64,000 bases of DNA from Sulfurovum sp. TSL6 (lineage in GTDB: Bacteria; Campylobacterota; Campylobacteria; Campylobacterales; Sulfurovaceae), in NCBI RefSeq assembly GCF_019972115.1, contig NZ_BPFJ01000001.1:744001-808000 (forward strand). Reading direction: 5' to 3'. The position numbers and the translations under genes were made by a program. Position 1 is the stretch's first letter. Each line of letters begins with the position of its first letter. This document shows positions 26,285-34,186 of the stretch, piece after piece. Below the pieces are notes generated by a model. It worked only from the letters and a program-made list of their open reading frames with translations, searched no databases and was not told the origin of the DNA.

Positions 26285-27420
26285 AGTGTATCTCCAAATT
26301 CTGTACAATGGTACAGGATATCTTTTAACATATGGTAGTCCATTTTGTGTGCATTAGCTACAGCCTCGTCAGTCACAAATCCACCTGCAACATTAACACC
26401 GCTGTATATGGCTTCATCTTTTAAACATGCATTCTTCCACCCCATATCTGCCATCTTCTTTATATAGGGTATCGTTGCATTTGACAATGCTTGAGTGGCA
26501 GTTAGAGGATAATCCCCAGGTATATTGGCTACACAATAGTGGAGCACACCATCAACTTCAAAAACAGGGTCATCATGGGTTGTAGGTCTGGAAGTCTCTA
26601 TACATCCTCCCTGATCAATAGCAACATCAACCAACACTGCTCCTTTTTTACAGTAAGAAAGCATTTTTTTAGTAATGAGTTGCGGTGTTTTTTCACCAGT
26701 GACATAAACAGCACAAATAACAATGTCTACTAAAGGCAAGACCTTTTCCATATTATAAGCATTGGAGTAAAGGGTTGAGACATTTGCACTCATAGACTCT
26801 TCAATCGATTTCATACTATGTGGATTTCTTCCCATCACTATAACATCCGCACCCATTCCTGATGCAATTTTGGTTGCATTTTTTGCTACAGTCCCACTAC
26901 CGATGACCAAAACTTTGGAAGGAAGTATACCGGTTGAACCGCCTATCAATGTACCCATTCCCTTATTATGCATTGAAAGAAAATAACTTGCAACCATGGG
27001 AGCGACTCTGCCCGCTATTTGACTCATGGGTGAAAGTAGAGGCAATCTTCCATTATCTTCAACTGTTTCATAGCCTATGGCTGTCACTTTTTTTTCAAGC
27101 AGTATCTCTGTTAACTTTTTATTGGGAGCAAGATGTAGAAAGGTAAAGAGTATTTGTCCAGATTTTAAAAGATCATACTCCTCTGGCAGGGGCTCTTTCA
27201 CTTTAACGATCATTTCACAGTTCTCAAATATCTCTTTGGAATCTTCAAGGATCACAGCACCGGCTTGTTTATACTCGCTATTAGGAAATCCGCTTTTCTC
27301 TCCAGCATTCTTTTGTATATAGACATCATGTCCACTTTCTACAAGTAACCTTACACCAGAGGGGATCATCCCTACTCTATATTCCTTACTCTTCATCTCT
27401 TTTGGAATACCAATTTTCAT
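26281..27420 (-). CDS. ald: Alanine dehydrogenase
   Basis: 379 residues, normal length. MKIGIPKEMKSKEYRVGM is the family start with the substrate-binding Arg. The lysine K75-region appears as MIVKVKEPLPEEY, the catalytic His as FTFLHLAPN, and the NAD-binding loop as VLVIGSGTVAKNATKIASGMG. VDVAIDQGGC and HYCVANIPGDYP follow, all characteristic. It converts alanine reversibly to pyruvate and ammonium with NAD. One atypical feature is the GSGTVA loop where GxGVVG is usual. It leads into the Lon-like gene by a four-base overlap. Confidence 0.93.
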   Translation of the reverse strand: MKIGIPKEMKSKEYRVGMIPSGVRLLVESGHDVYIQKNAGEKSGFPNSEYKQAGAVILEDSKEIFENCEMIVKVKEPLPEEYDLLKSGQILFTFLHLAPNKKLTEILLEKKVTAIGYETVEDNGRLPLLSPMSQIAGRVAPMVASYFLSMHNKGMGTLIGGSTGILPSKVLVIGSGTVAKNATKIASGMGADVIVMGRNPHSMKSIEESMSANVSTLYSNAYNMEKVLPLVDIVICAVYVTGEKTPQLITKKMLSYCKKGAVLVDVAIDQGGCIETSRPTTHDDPVFEVDGVLHYCVANIPGDYPLTATQALSNATIPYIKKMADMGWKNACLKDEAIYSGVNVAGGFVTDEAVANAHKMDYHMLKDILYHCTEFGDTL

Positions 27421-27534
27421 TTGAAAATTTCCCTTCTCTCTAATGTAAATTCACTTAAATATTTTTTTCATATACACTTAACATGAGACAAAATAAAACA
27501 ATCACTATTTATGATGCAATTCTTTAATTTTATA

Positions 27535-27867
27535 CTAAACCTTGGTTCTAGCAATAGGGTTGATTCTTAAGCGCTCCTCAGGTATCGGTTTTGCACTTTC
27601 TTCACAAATTCCGAAAGTTCCATTTTTTATTTTTCCAAGTGCATGGAGCGTCTCTTTCAGCTCATTTTCCTGCTGATCTAAAAGAGTATTGTCTTTACTG
27701 CTGAGACTTTGAAGTGATGCAAGATCTTCCATATCATTAATCCCATCATCAGTTCCGACACTCTCAAGCTCTGATCGAAGCTGTTCAATATTACTTTCAA
27801 TATGTGCTAATTTCTCTTTTAATATTTTCTCAAATTCATTAAAGTCCAGATCATCTCTCTTTTTCAT
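27535..27867 (-). CDS. TraR/DksA-like protein without zinc-finger cysteines
   Basis: 110 residues: an N-terminal coiled coil (FEKILKEKLAHIESNIEQL, ELKETLHALGKIKNGTFGIC) followed by the C-terminal block CEESAKPIPEERLRINPIARTKV. The usual DksA/TraR pattern is CxxC...CxxC around GEPIPxxRLxxxPxA; here only the first Cys is left and the chain stops before the last pair. The coil tip acidic residues that enter the RNA polymerase secondary channel are present (DDGINDMEDLASLQ). It may be a zinc-free ppGpp-type polymerase factor, comparable to known cysteine-poor DksA paralogues. It lies between uspA-like and ald on the same strand. Confidence 0.82.
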   Translation of the reverse strand: MKKRDDLDFNEFEKILKEKLAHIESNIEQLRSELESVGTDDGINDMEDLASLQSLSSKDNTLLDQQENELKETLHALGKIKNGTFGICEESAKPIPEERLRINPIARTKV

Positions 27868-27912
27868 ACTCTACTCCTTAGTTTAAATATACAATTCTAT
27901 CATGGTGTGGTT

Positions 27913-28773
27913 CTACGGTACATATATCAAGATATCTTTTGAAGTTTCTCTTAAAATATAATTTGCCACACTTCCCAATAAAGCATTCAATCCTACTGTA
28001 CCGCGAGATCCGACGACTACAAGGTCATACGACCCCTCCTTGATATAATTGACCAGTGTCTCTTTCGTATAGAGTTCACCATCGATCACTTTACCCTTTT
28101 TGACAGATACATCTTCCATAAATTTTTTTAAATCACTTTTGGCACAAGATTTTGCGACTTCATTATATTGTGATAGATCACGACCTACTACAGCATAAGG
28201 TCCTTCCATATAGATGGTATCAAAAGCATTGACTACATTTATTTTTGCACTTGGAAAGATATCTTTTGCAAATAAAATACTTTGCTTTGATTGCATTCCG
28301 AAGTCTGTTGGTGCTATGATGTTATTATAGGGGGTTTTTGCACTGTTTTTAACGATCAACACAGGCAAATGACTTAGATGTGCTACTTTTTGTGCTGTCG
28401 TACCTAAGAAACCTTTTTTCCCTTTTGCCTTACTATGCGCACCTATGACGATCATATCAGTTTGATTTAATTTTGATTCATAGAGTATGATATCTTCTGC
28501 ATTACCTTCTTTTACAAAGACAAAGCAGTTGACTTTAAACTCTCGGTTCAATGTCTTGATCTTTTTTTCTATATTTTGAGTGATACCCTCTTTATCTATA
28601 TCAATATCTTGACCACCAAAATAACTTGGTACTCCAACCCAAGGTGTACGTACAGCATGAACAATAAACAGATCAGCTTTGTGTTCATTGGCTATACTTA
28701 AAGCTCTTTTTAAAACATTATTTGATTTCTCAGTAACATCTAACCCTACCAGTACTCTTTTTAATTCTTTCAT
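27913..28773 (-). CDS. Tandem universal stress protein (UspA)
   Basis: The start at 28773 (MKELKRVLVGLDVTEKSN) follows an AGAGG site by eight bases. The 286-residue protein consists of two Usp domains (about 1-140 and 145-286). The first has VLVGLDVTEKSNNVLKRA and the ATP-type loop GAHSKAKGKKGFLGTTAQKV; the second has IAPTDFGMQSKQSI and GSRGTVGLNALLGSVA, with the G-2x-G-9x-G(S/T) signature in both. Such proteins bind ATP or other nucleotides and act in stress survival. A palindrome (28802-28816) lies 29 bases upstream of the start. Confidence 0.9.
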   Translation of the reverse strand: MKELKRVLVGLDVTEKSNNVLKRALSIANEHKADLFIVHAVRTPWVGVPSYFGGQDIDIDKEGITQNIEKKIKTLNREFKVNCFVFVKEGNAEDIILYESKLNQTDMIVIGAHSKAKGKKGFLGTTAQKVAHLSHLPVLIVKNSAKTPYNNIIAPTDFGMQSKQSILFAKDIFPSAKINVVNAFDTIYMEGPYAVVGRDLSQYNEVAKSCAKSDLKKFMEDVSVKKGKVIDGELYTKETLVNYIKEGSYDLVVVGSRGTVGLNALLGSVANYILRETSKDILIYVP

Positions 28774-28801
28774 GATATACACCTCTTTCTAAAGTTTTAA
28801 A

Positions 28802-28816
28802 ACATACATTGTATGT
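28802..28816. promoter_or_regulatory. Palindrome upstream of the Usp gene
   Basis: ACATACATTGTATGT is symmetric except at its centre base and lies 29 bases before the Usp start and 106 bases before the P-type ATPase start. It is a plausible operator; the regulator is unknown. Confidence 0.35.
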
Positions 28817-28921
28817 AACTATTTATATTCTACTATTAAAAAACTTAATAAAGCAACTCAAACATATTAATGAAATTGTTAAAATAAAGAGTGTAAAATA
28901 GATTATATTTGAAATAAATAT

Positions 28922-31543
28922 GTGCTAGATCTTAGTCATAAAAAGAGGTTGAACATCAATTTTCATACTAAAACGATTGAACAGACATTTTCAATTTTAG
29001 AATCCACTCATTCTGGCTTGACAGGGGATACAGTCCTTGAGCGTCAGGAAAAATATGGTCTAAATATTTTACCTTCAAAGCCTGACATGTCACTCTTAGG
29101 ACATTTTCTCCAACAATTTAAGAGTCCGATCATCTATGTTTTGCTTATAGCAACATTCATGGCACTCATTATCCAAGAGTATACAGATGCAGGTTTTATA
29201 CTACTTGTTTTACTTCTTAATGCAGTTATTGGAACCTATCAAGAGTATTCTGCATCGCAAAAAGCAAAACATCTGCAAAATCTTATCAAAACCAGTGTCA
29301 TGGTGCTAAGAGATGGTGAGATACAGGAAGTGGATAGCCGACAAATTGTTACAGGGGATATACTGATCTTTGAACCTGGTACCAAAGTGGGTGCTGATGT
29401 CAGAATGGTTGAGACTAACAACCTCATGGTAGATGAATCATTACTTACAGGAGAATCCATTGATGTGAATAAAGATGCACTCTTTGTCAGCGCTAATGAA
29501 GATCTTCTCATTCCAGAGCGAAAAAATATGCTCTTTGCAGGTACCTATATTTCCAGTGGTAGAGGGATGGGTGTTGTGACAGCTATAGGTCAAGATACCG
29601 AAGCCGGTAAGATAGCGCAGTTGCTTAGTAAAAAAAGTAAAGCCAAAATACCTTTGGTTGAAAAAATGGAAAAGCTCTCTTTTACTATTTCTATTGCCAT
29701 AGCTATTATGGTAGTAGTACTTTTTACAGTAGGTTTACTCAAAGGGATGGAGTTTTATGCACTCTTTCTTTTTTCCGTTGCCCTTGCGGTTTCTACCATA
29801 CCTGAAGGTCTGCCTGTAGCCATTACTGTGGCTTTGACATCCGCTTCTTTATCCATGTCTAAAAAAAATGTCATTATACGTAAATTAGCTGCCATAGAGG
29901 GACTGGGTGCCTGTACACTGATAGCCAGTGATAAAACAGGAACACTCACACAAAACAGGCTCAGTGTGGAGTACTTCATCTCACAAAGTCAAGTCTATGA
30001 CACCAATACATTACATGAAGCCCATGATAAAGTCTATCTCGCTTCTATTCTCTGTAATGAAATACGTTATGATTTTTCTCAAGAAGGCAAGGTTGATTTT
30101 TTGGGTGATCAGGTAGATATCGCCTTGGCACAGTTTGCTGCAAATGCAGATGAATCTTACATAACAAGTGCAAGATCATACAGAAAAATAGATGAGATAC
30201 CTTATGAACCTATCAACCGTTTTTCTGCAGTGATGATGGAACTTGATGATACGATTTTTCAATTTAGCAAAGGTTCGCCTGAAACAGTACTTGAACACTG
30301 TAATATCACACAAGAAGAGAAAAAAGATATCTTATCAGAGGTAGATGCATGGGCCCTTAAAGGATACAGAACGATTGCACTTGCATATAAAGAGTCATCA
30401 GATGAATCTTCTATTAACCTGAAAAATTTTACCTATCTTGGCTTTGTTGCCATTATTGATCCTGTGAGAGAAGAGAGTCCCGAAGCTATTAAAAAAGCTC
30501 AAGAAGCGGGTATCAAAGTAGTCATGGTCACAGGAGATCATCCCAATACAGCACTAAGCATTGCACAAGAGCTTGGCATTGCCGCTTCTCATGAAGAAGT
30601 TATGAGCGAAAAAGAGTTACGAACATGGGAAGACAATGGCTCCAAAGCAGAAGATCTAAAAGATAAAAGCGTTTTTTCCCGTGTTACACCCGCACAAAAA
30701 ATGAAGATCGTTATAGCGTATCAATCCCTTGGACACTATGTTGCAGTCACAGGAGACGGTGTCAATGATGCCCCTGCCCTTAGACATGCCAACATTGGTG
30801 TTGCAATGGGTGAAAGTGGTACAGATATTGCCAAAGCGTCCAGTGATCTTATTTTAACGGATGATAACTTTGCTTCTATCGTTAATGGAATCGAAGAAGG
30901 AAGACGAGCACATGATAACATCCGGAAAGTGATCTATCTGCTGATATCAACGGGGTTTTCAGAATTGGTCCTGGTGATGCTTTCTTTTATTACAGGAATG
31001 CCTTTACCTCTGCTTCCTGTACAACTTTTATGGCTCAATCTTGTGACCAATGGAATAGAAGATGTGATACTTGGATTGGAAAAAGCTGAACCAGGACTCT
31101 TGCAAAGAAAACCTAGGTCACCTAAAGAACCTATCTTTAACCGGCTCATGCTTAGACGTATCTTTGTTGGTGGTCTCTATATAGGTATCACCTCTTTTGT
31201 ACTTTTTTATTTTTTACTACAAGGTGGAGAGAGTGTAGAGAGTGCAAGGAACATTATTTTGCTTCTTATGGTTCTATTTGAAAATGTACATGTCTTTAAT
31301 GCCAGAACCGAGATTAATTTTCTACATAAAATTGGCTATAGAAGTAGTATGTTTTTGATTTTATGGGTTATCTTTACACAGCTTTTACATATAGCCTGTA
31401 TGCACATACCGTTTATGCAAAACGTACTCTCTACACAACCTGTCTCGTTTGATCTATGGCTGGAACTTGCAATCATTGCTATAGGATTGGTTATTGTAAT
31501 GGAAGCTGATAAGTGGTTGATGTTAAAAAAGAGATATGCATAA
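28922..31543 (+). CDS. P-type cation-transporting ATPase (type IIA-like)
   Basis: 873 residues from a GTG start; no ATG is available before residue 50 and the ribosome site is weak. It has the N-terminal cation-ATPase domain, the actuator motif DESLLTGESIDV, the M4 ion loop STIPEGLPVAITV, the phosphorylated Asp337 in ASDKTGTLTQNR, nucleotide-binding FSKGSPETVLEHC, and the hinge VTGDGVNDAPAL. About ten membrane helices follow the P2 layout. M6 reads LWLNLVTNGIEDV, with Asn where calcium pumps have Asp. Cation specificity is therefore uncertain. Faces a second P-type ATPase tail to tail. Confidence 0.88.
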   Translation: MLDLSHKKRLNINFHTKTIEQTFSILESTHSGLTGDTVLERQEKYGLNILPSKPDMSLLGHFLQQFKSPIIYVLLIATFMALIIQEYTDAGFILLVLLLNAVIGTYQEYSASQKAKHLQNLIKTSVMVLRDGEIQEVDSRQIVTGDILIFEPGTKVGADVRMVETNNLMVDESLLTGESIDVNKDALFVSANEDLLIPERKNMLFAGTYISSGRGMGVVTAIGQDTEAGKIAQLLSKKSKAKIPLVEKMEKLSFTISIAIAIMVVVLFTVGLLKGMEFYALFLFSVALAVSTIPEGLPVAITVALTSASLSMSKKNVIIRKLAAIEGLGACTLIASDKTGTLTQNRLSVEYFISQSQVYDTNTLHEAHDKVYLASILCNEIRYDFSQEGKVDFLGDQVDIALAQFAANADESYITSARSYRKIDEIPYEPINRFSAVMMELDDTIFQFSKGSPETVLEHCNITQEEKKDILSEVDAWALKGYRTIALAYKESSDESSINLKNFTYLGFVAIIDPVREESPEAIKKAQEAGIKVVMVTGDHPNTALSIAQELGIAASHEEVMSEKELRTWEDNGSKAEDLKDKSVFSRVTPAQKMKIVIAYQSLGHYVAVTGDGVNDAPALRHANIGVAMGESGTDIAKASSDLILTDDNFASIVNGIEEGRRAHDNIRKVIYLLISTGFSELVLVMLSFITGMPLPLLPVQLLWLNLVTNGIEDVILGLEKAEPGLLQRKPRSPKEPIFNRLMLRRIFVGGLYIGITSFVLFYFLLQGGESVESARNIILLLMVLFENVHVFNARTEINFLHKIGYRSSMFLILWVIFTQLLHIACMHIPFMQNVLSTQPVSFDLWLELAIIAIGLVIVMEADKWLMLKKRYA

Positions 31544-31570
31544 TCTATTGATGCAATTTCTTTTTCAATT

Positions 31571-34081
31571 TTACCTACTTTTCCAGAAATACTCACCCCA
31601 CTTACGTATTTCGATCATAGTAAATACCCATAGTGCCATTATCCCTATTATCATTAATGAATCAGAATTTAGTGGCAGTGTGTGAAATACTTCTGAAAGC
31701 AGATAAATAGCACATAGCTGTAGGATGATTCCTATACTTATACCGTAAAAAATATACGGGTTGATCTGTAGTGATTTTTTAATATTTTTCAAAAAAGGTT
31801 CATGCTCCTTGAGTGACTGCAGACCATTCATCCATGTGGCCATAATGAAAGCTGTGAAAATTGTGGAGACTGCATACTCTTTTGTGTAGTGCTCCAGCAT
31901 CCAAATATATAAAAAGAGTGCACCCAGACTGATGACAAAAACAACATAAAGTACACGTAAAAGCTGTACTTTATCTAAAAATTGTTCATGTAGTTTGCTT
32001 GGGGCCCTATTCATCACATCCTCTTCATCTTTTAAAAAAGGAAATGTTTTATCCAAAGCACTATTGGCAACGAGATTGATCCATAAAATTTGTATAGGAT
32101 AAAGTGGTAACGGTAACGCCATCAAAATAGCACCTGTAATGAGAATCACTTCATCCAAAGATGTAGAGAGTAGAAAATAGATCGTTTTTCGGATATTATT
32201 GGCAATAGAACGTCCCTGTTTTATCGCTTCAACAATAACAGAAAGATTATTATCTGCAAGTACCATATTTGCAGTAGATTTTGCCGCGTCTGTTCCCTCT
32301 CCCATAGCTATTCCTAAATCAGCAGCCCTGAGTGCAGGTACATCATTGACACCGTCTCCTGTGACTGCAACGATCTCTCCTTGTTTTTGAAGTGCCTTGA
32401 CGATGCGGTACTTGTGCTCAGGAAGTACTCTTGCCCACACAGTGACCTTTGGCAAGATTCTTTCAAGTGTTTCATTATCCATGTCGTTGAGTTCTTTACC
32501 CGTAACAACTAAATCTCCCTCTTTGTAAATATTGACAGATTTAGCAATAGCAGCGGCAGTTAGTGCATTATCCCCTGTGATCATCATAACTTTGACTCCT
32601 GCTTTTTGTGCTATATGTACTGCCTCTAGAACACCTTCTTTAGGAGGATCTATAAACCCTACCAGTCCAACGATTTCAATTTGCCATTTTTCTATATCAT
32701 CCGTCGTATGTTCTCCCATACCTAAGGCTATCACCCTTAAACCGTTCGAAGCCAGTCTATCATGCTCTTTTTCAAGTATGCTAAAATCATCCTGATTCGT
32801 AGCAAACTGCTTGAGAGATTCAAAGGCACCTTTGACAAAAACTTTATGCTCTTTCTCGATCATATTTGAACTTGCCATCAATCTATGCTTGGAATCGAAA
32901 GGATAGAGGTTGACTCGCGGGTATTTCTCACGTATATCTTCATACGCATTACCGACCCAGAGTGCAAGGGCTGTATCAACAGGATCACCCTTGCCTTCTA
33001 TAGATTCATTCGCAAGTGCTGAAACGGTTTGAGAAAAAGTATCATGGAGTGAAAAGACTTCTTCTACTTTAAGATTACCCTGCGTGATGGTCCCAGTTTT
33101 ATCTGAAGCGATAACTGTAGTACTGCCTAAAGTTTCAACCGAGGGTAAATGACGTATGTAGACTTTTCTCACACTCAGTGCCATAGCCCCTATAGTAAGG
33201 ACCAACGTGATGACAATAGGCAAACCTTCTGGTACAGAAGCAACCAGCAAAGCGATGACCAGATAAGTGACTTCAACGATCTCTCTACCTTCAAAAAAGG
33301 AGAGCATAGCAATGATAAAGATCATGATAAATACAACAACCATATGTTTTTTAATAAAAACTTCCAATGCTTTGCTCAATGGTGTCTCACGGGACTCCTC
33401 TTCAGCTTTAGTAGAAATAGATGCCAAGTACGTTTTTTGTCCGGTAAATACGACAAAACCTTCTGCATTTCCTTTGGTTACTGTAGTGCCTGAGAGTGCC
33501 ATATTATCCATTTCATAGGGAAGCGTCTCTTTGGGCAAAGTGAGTTTTGCATCTTTTTCCACAGGTATAGACTCTCCTGTAAGGATCGATTCATCGATGA
33601 CACATCCATTGGTATCAAACAGACGTATATCCGCAGGTACTATATCTCCTTCTGACAGGATAATCACATCTCCGGGAACAAGTTCAGAGGAAGAGATCTC
33701 AACTACCTTATTATCACGTTTGACCTTTGTTTTGCTTTCTGTAAGTTTTTTTAGTGCTTTAATGGAACTAAGCGCTTTAAGCTCCTGCCAAAACCCTATA
33801 AGTGCATTAAGCAAAAGTATAATCAGTATCAGCACACCTTCATGTATATTTCCTAAAAAAAGAGAAAGCATTACTGCTATTACCAGTACATAGACCAAAG
33901 GACTTTTGAACTGTAAAAGAAAGAGTATAAAAAGATTATGTTTTTTTTCTTTTATCTCATTCAAACCATAAATGGAAAGATTTTTTTTTGCGTCATCTGT
34001 GCTTAAACCTTCTTTGGAAATTTCCATTTTTTGGGCTAAGGACTCAATCGTTTCAAAATGGGGATACTCTGGAATAGTCAT
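31571..34081 (-). CDS. P-type cation-transporting ATPase (type IIA/IIIA-like)
   Basis: 836 residues. Key blocks are DESILTGESIPVEKDA (actuator), VASVPEGLPIVITLVL (M4), Asp327 in ASDKTGTITQGNL, VFVKGAFESLKQF (nucleotide domain), MMITGDNALTAAAIA and VTGDGVNDVPALRAADLGIAMG (hinge). M6 reads ILWINLVANSALDKT, also lacking the Asp of calcium pumps. It is only distantly similar to the partner at 28922, so the pair is not a recent duplication. Convergent with that gene, 27 bases apart, and divergent from the hydrogenase operon. The transported ion is not determined by the sequence. Confidence 0.88.
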   Translation of the reverse strand: MTIPEYPHFETIESLAQKMEISKEGLSTDDAKKNLSIYGLNEIKEKKHNLFILFLLQFKSPLVYVLVIAVMLSLFLGNIHEGVLILIILLLNALIGFWQELKALSSIKALKKLTESKTKVKRDNKVVEISSSELVPGDVIILSEGDIVPADIRLFDTNGCVIDESILTGESIPVEKDAKLTLPKETLPYEMDNMALSGTTVTKGNAEGFVVFTGQKTYLASISTKAEEESRETPLSKALEVFIKKHMVVVFIMIFIIAMLSFFEGREIVEVTYLVIALLVASVPEGLPIVITLVLTIGAMALSVRKVYIRHLPSVETLGSTTVIASDKTGTITQGNLKVEEVFSLHDTFSQTVSALANESIEGKGDPVDTALALWVGNAYEDIREKYPRVNLYPFDSKHRLMASSNMIEKEHKVFVKGAFESLKQFATNQDDFSILEKEHDRLASNGLRVIALGMGEHTTDDIEKWQIEIVGLVGFIDPPKEGVLEAVHIAQKAGVKVMMITGDNALTAAAIAKSVNIYKEGDLVVTGKELNDMDNETLERILPKVTVWARVLPEHKYRIVKALQKQGEIVAVTGDGVNDVPALRAADLGIAMGEGTDAAKSTANMVLADNNLSVIVEAIKQGRSIANNIRKTIYFLLSTSLDEVILITGAILMALPLPLYPIQILWINLVANSALDKTFPFLKDEEDVMNRAPSKLHEQFLDKVQLLRVLYVVFVISLGALFLYIWMLEHYTKEYAVSTIFTAFIMATWMNGLQSLKEHEPFLKNIKKSLQINPYIFYGISIGIILQLCAIYLLSEVFHTLPLNSDSLMIIGIMALWVFTMIEIRKWGEYFWKSR

Positions 34082-34186
34082 TGGTTCTTCCTGTATTTCA
34101 TCTACATTAGTGTAACATATTTTATTTGTAATAATTATCTAAGAAAGTTACTGTAAACTATTACATATGCTGAACGGAGAGATACT

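Noticed and set aside
33149-33893. Long antisense frames opposite the second P-type ATPase
   Set aside because: They mirror the codon pattern of the real gene on the other strand and have no ribosome sites or recognisable domains.
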